DNA of 64,000 nt, from NCBI GenBank assembly GCA_016124945.1, contig WGMT01000038.1:62001-126000 (forward strand), written 5' to 3'. Position 1 is the first letter of the stretch. Each line of letters starts with the position of its first letter. Shown here piece by piece: positions 17,271 to 25,440 of the stretch. A program made the position numbers and the translations under genes. Source of the DNA: a bacterium (GTDB lineage: Bacteria; Chloroflexota; Anaerolineae; Caldilineales; Caldilineaceae). Under the pieces are notes generated by a model. It was given only the letters and a program-made list of their open reading frames with translations, did no database searches and had not been told where the DNA came from.

Positions 17271-18593
17271 CTACTCCTCGTTTTTATCCCAACGTTCCTC
17301 GCGCGTGGGCAGCACCTGGCTGTAGACGCGGCGGATGGCGCGTTTCCACATGCTGCGGGCTGCCGCGGCCTGATAGGTGGCCTGACGCTGCGTATTGCGC
17401 CACCAATTCGCCTCCGGCTTCTCCACTGGCGTGCGCCACTCAACGGCGCAAGCGGCCCACGTCAACCCAGCCCCAAAGCCCACAAAGACCAATTTGTCTC
17501 CCGGTTTCACTCGCCCTGCCTCGATTGCTTCGCATAGCGCAATGGGGATGCTGGCTGTGCTCGTGTTGCCATACTTCTGCAAATTGATAAAGACCTTCTC
17601 CGCGGGGATCTGTAACTGTTTCAGCACACTGTTCTGGATGATGCGTTCGTTGGCCTGATGCGGGATCACCAGATCGACGTCCTGAACAGTGAGGCCCGCT
17701 TTGGCGAGAACCTGCGTCGTCGCTTCTGCCATTACACGCGTGGCGAAACGGAAGACGGCGCGCCCATCCATTTTGATGAAGTGGCCGCCGGTGTTCACAC
17801 TCTCTAAACTGGCGGGGATGGCGCTGCCACCTGCCGGCACCGTAAGCAGATCGGCGCCCGAGCCGTCGCTGCCGAGGACAGACGCCATAATGCCGCCGGG
17901 GACATCGCTGGCCGCCACCAACACCGCGCCGGCGCCGTCGCCAAAGAGGACGCATGTGGTGCGATCCGTCCAATCGACGATGCGGCTTAGCGTCTCTGCG
18001 CCGATGACGAGCACATACTCAGCATCGCCCGCCAGAATGTGGCCGCGCGCCATACTCAGTGCATAGACGAAGCCGGAGCAAGCCGCGCTGAGATCAAATG
18101 CGCCTGCGTTGCTTGCGCCCAAGCCGTCCTGGATGATGCTGGCTGTAGACGGGAAAATGTGCTCTGGTGAGCTGGTGGCGCAGATGATCAGATCAATCTT
18201 GTTGGGGTGGATGTCGGCCATGTCCAGTGCTTTACGCCCAGCCAGCACACCTAACGACGCCGATGTCTCCGCCGGAGACGCGGCAACATGGCGTTCCTCA
18301 ATGCCGGTGCGTGAACGGATCCACTCGTCCTGGGTATCGACGATCTGTTCCAGGTCGGCGTTGGTAATCACCTTGCTGGGTACATGGTAGCCCCACCCTA
18401 CAATCTGGGCATACCGCGCCTGTGCAGGGGTAAAGGTTGCCTCTGCCCGTGGTTGGCTGTCGGGGGTGCTGCCTTTTCCGTTTTCGTATACGCCATTGGC
18501 AGGCGCATGTCCATTGTGGCTACGCTCACCTTCAGCATGGACGCCGTTCAGTCCACCATTTTCGCGATCCGTTTGATCGTTCTGATTGCTCAT
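17271..18593 (-). CDS. fabH: 3-oxoacyl-ACP synthase III (KAS III)
   Basis: Starts fatty acid synthesis by condensing acetyl-CoA (or a branched primer) with malonyl-ACP. 440 aa, well above the usual ~320. The core (residues ~62-395) has the Cys-His-Asn triad: SAACSGF, VIPHQAN and KYGNTSTAS, plus the GFGAGLTWAA ending. An N-terminal Gly/Asn-rich, probably disordered ~60-residue extension and a basic ~45-residue tail (WWRNTQRQ onward) are unusual. It overlaps fabF by 4 bp (ATGA), so the two are cotranscribed. Confidence 0.93.
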   Translation of the reverse strand: MSNQNDQTDRENGGLNGVHAEGERSHNGHAPANGVYENGKGSTPDSQPRAEATFTPAQARYAQIVGWGYHVPSKVITNADLEQIVDTQDEWIRSRTGIEERHVAASPAETSASLGVLAGRKALDMADIHPNKIDLIICATSSPEHIFPSTASIIQDGLGASNAGAFDLSAACSGFVYALSMARGHILAGDAEYVLVIGAETLSRIVDWTDRTTCVLFGDGAGAVLVAASDVPGGIMASVLGSDGSGADLLTVPAGGSAIPASLESVNTGGHFIKMDGRAVFRFATRVMAEATTQVLAKAGLTVQDVDLVIPHQANERIIQNSVLKQLQIPAEKVFINLQKYGNTSTASIPIALCEAIEAGRVKPGDKLVFVGFGAGLTWAACAVEWRTPVEKPEANWWRNTQRQATYQAAAARSMWKRAIRRVYSQVLPTREERWDKNEE

Positions 18594-19900
18594 GCCGGTT
18601 TGTCCTCATATTCGCGCAACATAATGCAGGAATTGTGGCCGCCAAAGCCAAAGCTGTTGCTCATCGTCACATGAACCTTTGTCTGCACCGCCTGATTTGG
18701 CGTGTAATTGAGATCGCAGGCTGGGTCCTGGCTGTCCAGGTTGGTTGTGGGTGGAATCCAGCCGGTTTGGATCGTCTTAACGCAGACAACTGCCTCGATG
18801 GCCCCGGCGGCGGCCAGCAGGTGGCCCAACATGCTTTTGGTGCTGCTGACGCGCAAGCTGTAGGCATGTTCGCCCAACACTTCCTTGATCGCCAGTGTCT
18901 CCAGTGGATCATTGAGTGGCGTGCTCGTGCCATGCGCGTTGATGTAATCTACATCCTTGGCCGAAACACCATACTGTGCCGCCTTGCGCAATGCCATTCG
19001 CATTGAGCCAATCGCGCCCATTGCCTGTTCATGGGGCGCCACCATGCTCTGGGCATCCGCTGTGTTGCCGTAGCCAATCACCTCGGCGTAGATGCGCGCA
19101 CCCCGTGCTTGGGCATGTTCCAACGATTCCAAGATCAGAATAGCGCTGCCTTCGCTCATGACAAAGCCATCGCGCTCCACATCGAAAGGGCGGCACGCCC
19201 GCGTCGGATCGTCGTTGCGGCGGCTCATGGCATTGGTGACATCAAAGCCGCCCACGATTACAGGCACCAGCGCAGCCTCGGATCCGCCGGCGATGATGAC
19301 ATCGGCGTCGCCGCGGCGGATCACTTCAAACGCTTCGCCTGTGGCTGCGGTTCCGCTGGCGCAGGCGTTGACCACTGCAAAGTTCGGCCCTTGCAAGCCA
19401 TATTCAATCGCCACACGGCCGGCGGCGCTGTCTACCAAAATATTGGGGATCGTGAATGGGCTGATGCGCCGAACACCACGAGCGGTCATCACATCGTGGC
19501 TTTCAAGGATCGTCTGGATGCCACCTACGCAGCTGCCGATGATGACGCCGACGCGGCTACCATCTTCTTGCGAAAAGTCTAGCTTGGCATCGCGCACCGC
19601 TTCGGCTGTGGCCACCATGGCGAACTGGATGTAGGGGTCCATGCGTCGCACTTCTTTGCGATCTAGATAATCTTCGGGGATGAAGTCCTTCACCTCGCCG
19701 CCGAAAGTGGTCTTCATGTCGCTGGCATCGAAGCGCGAAAAGTAATCGATGCCCGATTTACCGGTCAGGAGATTCTGCCAGGTTTCGTCTACGTTCAGCC
19801 CCAGTGGGGTAACGGCGCCCACGCCGGTAATTACCACCCGCGGCGGATAGCCGTTGTGGCCGGCGCCATTGGAATGGGGCGAAACACTCTGCTCTGCCAT
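18590..19900 (-). CDS. fabF: 3-oxoacyl-ACP synthase II (KAS II)
   Basis: Elongating condensing enzyme of fatty acid synthesis. 436 aa. Catalytic Cys in NACASGTAA, His in NAHGTSTPLND and His in STKSMLGH, with the C-terminal NSFGFGGHN loop. The first ~18 residues are a short extension. RBS GAGGA lies 8-10 nt before the ATG. A block of ten 13-bp tandem repeats sits about 130 bp upstream, on the promoter side. Confidence 0.97.
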   Translation of the reverse strand: MAEQSVSPHSNGAGHNGYPPRVVITGVGAVTPLGLNVDETWQNLLTGKSGIDYFSRFDASDMKTTFGGEVKDFIPEDYLDRKEVRRMDPYIQFAMVATAEAVRDAKLDFSQEDGSRVGVIIGSCVGGIQTILESHDVMTARGVRRISPFTIPNILVDSAAGRVAIEYGLQGPNFAVVNACASGTAATGEAFEVIRRGDADVIIAGGSEAALVPVIVGGFDVTNAMSRRNDDPTRACRPFDVERDGFVMSEGSAILILESLEHAQARGARIYAEVIGYGNTADAQSMVAPHEQAMGAIGSMRMALRKAAQYGVSAKDVDYINAHGTSTPLNDPLETLAIKEVLGEHAYSLRVSSTKSMLGHLLAAAGAIEAVVCVKTIQTGWIPPTTNLDSQDPACDLNYTPNQAVQTKVHVTMSNSFGFGGHNSCIMLREYEDKPA

Positions 19901-20030
19901 GCGTGTAAGTCCTCTAACTGGCGCGTAGAAAGGCGCTGCTTGTGCGCGCCCACGCGAACGGTTTGTTATCGAATTAGTCTATCACCAAACGGCGATGTGT
20001 GCAGGTTTTTTGTCGATCCTACACGATTAA

Positions 20031-20165
20031 CTTGAAACAAGAACTTGAAACAAGAACTTGAAACAAGAACTTGAAACAAGAACTTGAAACAAGAACTTGA
20101 AACAAGAACTTGAAACAAGAACTTGAAACAAGAACTTGAAACAAGAACTTGAAACAAGAACTTGA
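20031..20165. repeat. 13-bp tandem repeat, 10.4 perfect copies
   Basis: CTTGAAACAAGAA is repeated ten times without a single mismatch (20031-20160), then CTTGA. Each unit contains a small inverted repeat, CTTG-AAA-CAAG. It lies upstream of fabF on its promoter side. Perfect identity suggests recent expansion or ongoing slippage. Because 13 is not a multiple of 3 and no RBS is present, coding is unlikely. Confidence 0.97.
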
Positions 20166-20561
20166 TGAAAGCTTTGTAGATTAAACACCTTCCACACTGA
20201 AAAGTTGCGCGTGACAATGGTGGTGAACGTTGGTGAGGTGTAAAGTTGCCCAGCCACAAAGTGCTGTGGTACCCTGTCGCTCGTTTAACTGTAACCGGTT
20301 GCCTGCTGAGCGGAATGTGGCTTGTTCTCGTGGCATAGCGGTTGCCTCCACGGCGGCACAGTGGACAGTTCCGACGTTTGCCCGTCCTACCTGATTGGCT
20401 CTTGGGTGACGGTGGCCGGCGCCGTCATACATTTGTTGGCATCGTTTCGATTACAAAGTTTTACTTTGACCATTCAGTATTGTCGCCACGCTGCCATCGA
20501 AAATCGGCCATCGTCAATTCTGCCGCGGTGGAGCCGCCGCCTCCGCGGCAGAACGCAGACA

Positions 20562-20600
20562 TAAAAACGGGAGTGGCTCATACGAACCACTCCCGTCTTT
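20562..20600 (-). terminator. Rho-independent terminator of hppA
   Basis: Stem ACGGGAGTGG (20567-20576) pairs with CCACTCCCGT (20587-20596); on the minus strand it is followed by TTTTTAT. About 40 bp after the hppA stop. A plus-strand T-rich tail (TCTTTTCTTTTT) makes it possibly bidirectional. Confidence 0.88.
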
Positions 20601-20639
20601 TCTTTTTAGTTGTCAGTTGGAACAACCGGATAAACTGGC

Positions 20640-23060
20640 TTAGTTACCGAGCAACATCCCCAGCAGGCCACCCGGCCCCATCTGCGCCACAAGACCGGCG
20701 AAGACGATAGAAACCATCGCCATCAACTTAATCAAGATGTTGAGCGAAGGGCCGGTAGTGTCTTTGAAGGGATCGCCCACGGTGTCGCCCACCACAGTGG
20801 CCTTGTGCGCTTCGGAACCTTTGCCACCAAGTGCACCCTTTTCGATGTGCTTCTTGGCGTTGTCCCATGCGCCACCGGCGTTGGCCATCATGACGGCCAC
20901 GGCGAAACCGGTGGAAAGCCCACCCACGAGTAGCCCCATCACACCCGCCACACCAAAGAGGACGCCGATGACCACCGGCACACCGATGCCGAGAATCGAG
21001 GGAGCGATCATCTCGCGTTGTGCGCCTGCCGTACTGATGGCTACGCAACGGGCATAGTCAGGCTTCTGTGTCCCTTGCAGGATGCCGGGGAACTCCTTGA
21101 ACTGGCGGCGCACTTCTTGCACCATGGCACCGGCGGCGCGGCCTACAGCACTCATTGTCATGGCAGCGAAGAAGAAGACGGTCATGGCGCCTGCAAAGAG
21201 GCCGATCAACACAGCAGGGTTGAGCAAGGTGATGTCGTAGTAGGTGGCGAAATCCTGTAGCGTCATCTTGGCTACTTCAACCGTGCGTTCACCGATCTGT
21301 AAGTGCTGGGTACTCTCGCCCAGGTGAAGCAGGCTGAATCGGATCTCTTCAAGGTAGGCGGCCAACAGTGCCAGCGCCGTCAACGCTGCGGAACCGATGG
21401 CAAAGCCTTTGCCGGTAGCGGCAGTGGTGTTGCCTACAGAATCCAACTGATCTGTGCGGCGGCGCACTTCTTCGGGCAGATCGGCCATTTCGGCGTTGCC
21501 GCCTGCATTGTCTGCGATAGGACCGTAGGCATCGGTGGCCAGGGTGAGACCGAGGGTGGAGAGCATCGCCACCGCCGCCATCCCTACGCCGTAGAGACCC
21601 AAGAGCGCGTTTTCGTTGCCGCCGGGCAGGTAGAAGCTGATCACAATGCCGACGATTATGGCCACCACGGGGATACCCGTAGAGCGCATACCTACAGCCA
21701 GGCCGTCAATGATCACAGTGGCGGGGCCGGTAAGCGCCTGCTGCACAATGCCCTTGGTGGGCGCGTATTCATCGGATGTGTAGTAAGCCGTGGCTAGGCC
21801 GATGACAATTCCCACAGCCAAGCCGGCTACAATCGCCAGCCAGAGCATGAAAGGATTGTGCAGCCCCAAAGCGTAGACAACGCCCAGCGCCACAACGGCG
21901 ATGCCGATGGAACTGTAGGTAATGCTGTTGTTGATGGCGCCCATGAGATCGCCCATGGTGGCGTCTTCTTTTGTACGCACCGTGAAGATGCCAAAAAGCG
22001 AAAGGACAACACCAATGGCGGCCAACACCAGCGGCGCAGCCAGATAGCGCAACTGCATGCCAATTTCCGAAACGCCTGCAGGCAGAAAACCGCTGTTGCG
22101 CGCCGCTTCGGTGGTGACTGCGGCCACGCCCAGCGCCGCCGTTGCCAGGATCGCGCCTGCGTAGGATTCGTAGAGATCCGCGCCCATGCCGGCTACGTCG
22201 CCCACGTTGTCGCCTACGTTGTCGGCGATAGTGGCTGGGTTGCGGGGATCGTCTTCGGGAATACCGGCTTCGACCTTACCCACCAGATCTGCGCCGACGT
22301 CCGCTGCTTTGGTGTAGATACCACCGCCTACACGGGCAAAGAGCGCCTGTGTCGACGCGCCCATGCCAAAGCTCAACATGATCACCGTGATCTGGGGCAA
22401 CGGATTGCCATCAAAGAAACTCCCGGGGAAGAGATAGTAGAGCGCCAGGAACCAGAGGCTGATGTCGAGCAGGGCAAAACCAACTACCACCATGCCCATC
22501 ACCGCGCCGGCGCGAAATGCTACCTGTAAACCACCGTTCAGGCTCTGGCGAGCGGCATTGGTGGTGCGGGCCGAGGCGCTGGTGGCTGTCTTCATGCCGA
22601 AGTAGCCGCACAGCCCCGAGAAAAAACCGCCCGTGATAAAGGCAAAGGGGACGACACGATTCTGTACGTCGAACCCGTATGCCAAAATCGCAAAGATAAT
22701 AAAGAGCACCACAAAAGCGATGAACACCACCCGGTACTGACGCCCGAGATAGGCCATCGCCCCTTCACGCACTGCCGCAGCGATTTCGGCCATACGCGGC
22801 GTGCCTTCACTGACTTTCATCACCGATTGATAGAAGTAGACGGCAAAACCCAGTGCAATCAGGCTCCCAATCGGTCCTAACCACCAGAGCAGCGGCAACG
22901 CTTCGCGTTCGCTGCCTTGCCCCATCATACCCAGTGCCACGAAAATGGCGGCCAGAATCACAAGCCCAATGGCAAAGGGCAGGATGTTGGTGCTGGCGCC
23001 TTCTGATTCCTTGGGTAGCTTTGAATTCGACTTACCTGGGATTGTACTGACTTGTTTCAT
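20640..23060 (-). CDS. hppA: membrane-bound ion-translocating pyrophosphatase
   Basis: Couples PPi hydrolysis to H+ and/or Na+ export. 806 aa with about 16 membrane segments, longer than most (~700) because of N-terminal and loop extensions. Signatures: GGGIYTKAADVGADLVGKVE (PPi-binding loop), DDPRNPATIADNVGDNVGD, and GDTVGDPFKDTTGPSLNIL near the C-terminus. GNTTAATGKGFAIGS has Ala and Gly at the positions that are Lys and Thr in K+-independent enzymes, so this is the K+-dependent type; whether it pumps Na+ or H+ cannot be told here. It may recycle PPi from biosynthesis or supply PPi to PpdK (inference). Confidence 0.96.
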   Translation of the reverse strand: MKQVSTIPGKSNSKLPKESEGASTNILPFAIGLVILAAIFVALGMMGQGSEREALPLLWWLGPIGSLIALGFAVYFYQSVMKVSEGTPRMAEIAAAVREGAMAYLGRQYRVVFIAFVVLFIIFAILAYGFDVQNRVVPFAFITGGFFSGLCGYFGMKTATSASARTTNAARQSLNGGLQVAFRAGAVMGMVVVGFALLDISLWFLALYYLFPGSFFDGNPLPQITVIMLSFGMGASTQALFARVGGGIYTKAADVGADLVGKVEAGIPEDDPRNPATIADNVGDNVGDVAGMGADLYESYAGAILATAALGVAAVTTEAARNSGFLPAGVSEIGMQLRYLAAPLVLAAIGVVLSLFGIFTVRTKEDATMGDLMGAINNSITYSSIGIAVVALGVVYALGLHNPFMLWLAIVAGLAVGIVIGLATAYYTSDEYAPTKGIVQQALTGPATVIIDGLAVGMRSTGIPVVAIIVGIVISFYLPGGNENALLGLYGVGMAAVAMLSTLGLTLATDAYGPIADNAGGNAEMADLPEEVRRRTDQLDSVGNTTAATGKGFAIGSAALTALALLAAYLEEIRFSLLHLGESTQHLQIGERTVEVAKMTLQDFATYYDITLLNPAVLIGLFAGAMTVFFFAAMTMSAVGRAAGAMVQEVRRQFKEFPGILQGTQKPDYARCVAISTAGAQREMIAPSILGIGVPVVIGVLFGVAGVMGLLVGGLSTGFAVAVMMANAGGAWDNAKKHIEKGALGGKGSEAHKATVVGDTVGDPFKDTTGPSLNILIKLMAMVSIVFAGLVAQMGPGGLLGMLLGN

Positions 23061-23102
23061 TGATGCGCTCCTCGCTTGTGGACAAACGACTTCAGTTCAA
23101 AA

Positions 23103-23148
23103 AGAAATACGGAGAACGAATTGCGCTTGATGCCATTCGTTCTCCGTA
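23103..23148 (-). terminator. terminator or leader hairpin between small ORF and hppA
   Basis: Perfect 14-bp stem: TACGGAGAACGAAT (23108-23121) with ATTCGTTCTCCGTA (23135-23148). On the minus strand it is followed by TTTCTTTTT. It lies downstream of the 54-aa gene and 48 bp before the hppA start, so it either ends the small gene's transcript or attenuates hppA. Confidence 0.8.
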
Positions 23149-23283
23149 CTCTTGAGTTCCTGATATAACTACCTTCCACATGCCGGAGAAGCCGGACATC
23201 TTTCGAGATCAACACGCATGTGCTTATCGGCTGATTTTAGGCCGACGACCTCTCTGTTGCCGGCTGGTTCGGTTGTGGAACGC

Positions 23284-23448
23284 CTAGACAGCGGTCAACG
23301 TGCTGCTTAGCCAGAGGACGAGGCCGAAGATTGTGCCGACACCTGCGCCTGTGGCGAACAGCCGTAACTCATTCTTCCATTCCTCCAAAAATGAGAAATG
23401 ATCCACGGGTTGGATGGGGTAAAGCGGGCTCATCTTGTGACTAATCAT
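23284..23448 (-). CDS. 54-aa single-pass membrane protein
   Basis: Short ORF starting MISHKMSPLYPIQPVDHF; a charged stretch (EEWKNELR) is followed by one hydrophobic segment (about residues 31-52, GAGVGTIFGLVLWLSS). RBS GAGGAAAA lies 4-8 nt before the ATG, and a hairpin with U-run follows downstream. Codon use and the start context look real. No family recognised. It precedes hppA on the same strand but is separated by the terminator, so a role with the pyrophosphatase is only a guess. Confidence 0.65.
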   Translation of the reverse strand: MISHKMSPLYPIQPVDHFSFLEEWKNELRLFATGAGVGTIFGLVLWLSSTLTAV

Positions 23449-23617
23449 GGTGTTTTCCTCTTTAGGCGGAATTCAGCCGAGATGCGACCGATGGGGGCAG
23501 ACTGAATATTACGTAAGCTGTCCTTATACTTTAGCGCGCCCTGAAGGAACTGAACACTGTCATCTGTCGGGGATAGGGTCGGTCAGTTGATGGGGGAGAG
23601 ACTAGCCAGTAGGAGAG

Positions 23618-23677
23618 GATTGACGATTGACGAATGTAGTGCATCTGATCGTGCTTAACGTTCGTCAATCGTCAATC
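23618..23677. repeat. inverted repeat with GATTGAC units beside the EamA stop
   Basis: Perfect 17-bp arms 23618-23634 and 23661-23677 with a 26-bp loop; each arm is a near-tandem of GATTGAC. The right arm is 2 bp from the EamA-family stop codon. Confidence 0.85.
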
Positions 23678-23679
23678 GC

Positions 23680-24600
23680 TTAGTTTTTTCCCAAGGCGCT
23701 GAGGATGGATCCTACCACCACGAGAACGGCGCCGCTGAGGCTGAGGAGGGTCAACGATTCGGGCTGGATGACACTGGGCACAATCAACGCGCCGATGCTG
23801 ACAAAGGTGATTGTAAGGATTGGCACCACCGCTAGCACGGCGCTGACACGGGATGCCTGCCAGCGATTCATCGCCTCGGCAAATGCCACATACGAAAACG
23901 ATGTAGCCGCCACGCTAAAGAGGAGAAAGATCCACTGTACGCCGGTCAACAACTCGATCTGAGCCGGTTTAGCCATCGGCAAAAAGAGGACCGCTCCTGT
24001 GCCGTAGATGCAAACAATGATGGTCTGTGACGAAAGGGTGCCCAATAGGCGTTTCTGCGCCAACCCGTAGATGGCCCACACCACCGCCGCGCCCATCATG
24101 ATCAACACACCCATGCTGTAATCACCGAAGTTGCCGAAGATATCGTTGAGCCGGTTGTGGAAGAAGATGCCCATGCCGATGACCACCAGCCCCAGCCCAC
24201 TCCACTGAAGACGGCTAAAGCGTTCTCTGTAGAAGACCAAACTACCCAGTAGCAACAGGACCGGTGCTGTCTGTATCAGTACCTGTGCGCTGCCCGGCGT
24301 CAGGTGTTCCAGCGCCAGTAGATAGAGCAGGTAGTTGCCGCACAAAGAGACGCTGGCCAACAGCAGCAGCCCCAATCCCGCCTTGCGCATGGTCTGCCAT
24401 GAAGGGAAGCCATGCTGGCTGGCAATCACGCCCAAGAGGAAAAGCGTGGCAAAGAAAAAGCGATACCAGGTGATCGTAATCGGATCCATGCCGCCGAGCA
24501 GCCCTTTGAGCGCAATCGGCAAAAGCGAAAAGAGCAGTGCGGTGAAAACCGAGAGGCCGAAGCCGATTTGCCAATCTGGGCGGACGGAGTTGCGGAGCAT
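23680..24600 (-). CDS. EamA (drug/metabolite transporter) family permease
   Basis: 306 aa with ten predicted membrane helices in two EamA repeats (first half ~10-145, second ~160-300). Typical: ITWYRFFFATLFL after helix 2, TPGSAQVLIQTAPVLLLLGS in helix 4, and MGAAVVWAIYGLAQKRLLG opening the second repeat. Likely a metabolite or amino-acid exporter; substrate unknown. The ATG at 24600 has AGGAC upstream; the 83 further in-frame codons upstream are polar, Pro/Arg-rich and overlap rnhB, so I reject them. Confidence 0.88.
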   Translation of the reverse strand: MLRNSVRPDWQIGFGLSVFTALLFSLLPIALKGLLGGMDPITITWYRFFFATLFLLGVIASQHGFPSWQTMRKAGLGLLLLASVSLCGNYLLYLLALEHLTPGSAQVLIQTAPVLLLLGSLVFYRERFSRLQWSGLGLVVIGMGIFFHNRLNDIFGNFGDYSMGVLIMMGAAVVWAIYGLAQKRLLGTLSSQTIIVCIYGTGAVLFLPMAKPAQIELLTGVQWIFLLFSVAATSFSYVAFAEAMNRWQASRVSAVLAVVPILTITFVSIGALIVPSVIQPESLTLLSLSGAVLVVVGSILSALGKN

Positions 24601-24643
24601 GGTTTGTCCTGGTGAGTGAGATGACGGGATGACGGGATGATGT

Positions 24644-25252
24644 TTACCTGTCGAACAGGCTGTGTTGGGTGCGGATGGGGGCGAAACTGTGCCGATGCAC
24701 CGCACAAGGACCGTGTTGGGCCAGCGCCGCCAGGTGTGTGGCCGCTGCGTAGCCTTTGTGCCCGGCAAAACCATAGGCTGGGTATCGTTCGTGTAGCGAG
24801 ATGAGTTCGGCGTCTCGTGTGGTTTTGGCGAGGATGGATGCCGCCGCAATCGAGACGATGCGCTGATCGCCTTTGGTTAAACTCTCCTGATGGACGTTGA
24901 TCTGATCAAGTCGCACCCAGTCGATGAGCAGATAGTCCGCGGTGACGGTGAGCGCTGTCACCGCTCGCTGCATGGCCCGTTTGGTGGCCGGGGCGATGCC
25001 GATTTCGTCGATCTCCTGCGCCGAAGCGCTGCCCACGGCGTACGCGAGCGCTGCCTCGCTGATCTGCTCGGCCATCTCTGCGCGCTGGGACGGTTTGAGC
25101 AACTTGCTGTCGTTGACGGTGGCCCAGATGCCGGTGTAGGCGCTGCCCGGCGGCAAGATCACCGCCCCCGCCGTTACAGGACCCGCCAACGCGCCGCGCC
25201 CAGCTTCGTCAATCCCGGCGACGGCGATGAAACCCTGTTGCCAGAGGCGCAT
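24644..25252 (-). CDS. rnhB: ribonuclease HII
   Basis: Removes ribonucleotides and RNA primers from DNA-RNA hybrids. 202 aa. Catalytic acidic residues: GIDEAGRGALAGPV (Asp and Glu), a later Asp in LLIDWV, with the family motif VNDSKLLKPSQRAEM. C-terminal KGYAAATHLAALAQHGPCAVHRHSF is typical. ATG at 25252 (MRLWQQGF) is used; homologues usually start a few residues earlier (around PTLEHE), so a non-ATG start a few codons upstream is possible. A much longer frame upstream is non-coding. Confidence 0.92.
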   Translation of the reverse strand: MRLWQQGFIAVAGIDEAGRGALAGPVTAGAVILPPGSAYTGIWATVNDSKLLKPSQRAEMAEQISEAALAYAVGSASAQEIDEIGIAPATKRAMQRAVTALTVTADYLLIDWVRLDQINVHQESLTKGDQRIVSIAAASILAKTTRDAELISLHERYPAYGFAGHKGYAAATHLAALAQHGPCAVHRHSFAPIRTQHSLFDR

Positions 25253-25356
25253 TTCGTGTTCCAGGGTGGGGACGGTGGCTGGTTTCACGGGCTGGTCGCT
25301 GTCTTTCGTAGTGCGTCTACCGGTTGAGATTGTTGGTGCGAATTGAGTTTGTACAG

Positions 25357-25437
25357 AAAGTGCCGGGGCCTTCACGTTGGACGTGACAGCAAGGGTGATG
25401 GTGCTGTCTCGCTGTTGCGAAAAGTCCCCGGCACTTT
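25357..25437. repeat. REP-like hairpin element, copy 1
   Basis: Outer arms AAAGTGCCGGGG (25357-25368) and CCCCGGCACTTT (25426-25437), 12 bp perfect. Inside are two smaller inverted repeats, CACGT/ACGTG and GACAGCA/TGCTGTC, so the strand could fold into a cruciform-like structure. It lies between rnhB and the lipoprotein gene. A second copy with the same arm sequence is at 37757-37832. Confidence 0.8.
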
Positions 25438-25440
25438 GGG

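Larger units (their letters stand above)
19901..20639. other. 739-bp intergenic region between fabF and hppA
   Basis: Contains the 13-bp tandem repeat array (20031-20165), an 8-bp GC hairpin (TGCCGCGG at 20521-20528 with CCGCGGCA at 20543-20550) and the hppA terminator (20562-20600). Between 20166 and 20520 I see no gene: open frames there have arginine-rich, low-complexity translations and no RBS. Confidence 0.6.

Noticed and set aside
20031-20165. CRISPR array
   Set aside because: Units are directly abutting 13-mers with no spacers and no cas genes nearby.
19966-20259. Minus-strand frames reading through the 13-bp repeat (FKFLFQVLVSSSC pattern)
   Set aside because: Repetitive peptide is a by-product of the tandem repeat; two frames are open equally and none has an RBS.
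20322-20710. Plus-strand frames between fabF and hppA
   Set aside because: Arg/Pro-rich translation, no RBS, and overlap with the hppA terminator and hppA 3' end.
24601-24849. N-terminal extension of the EamA permease
   Set aside because: Polar Pro/Arg-rich sequence overlapping rnhB in another frame; the membrane core starts after ATG 24600.
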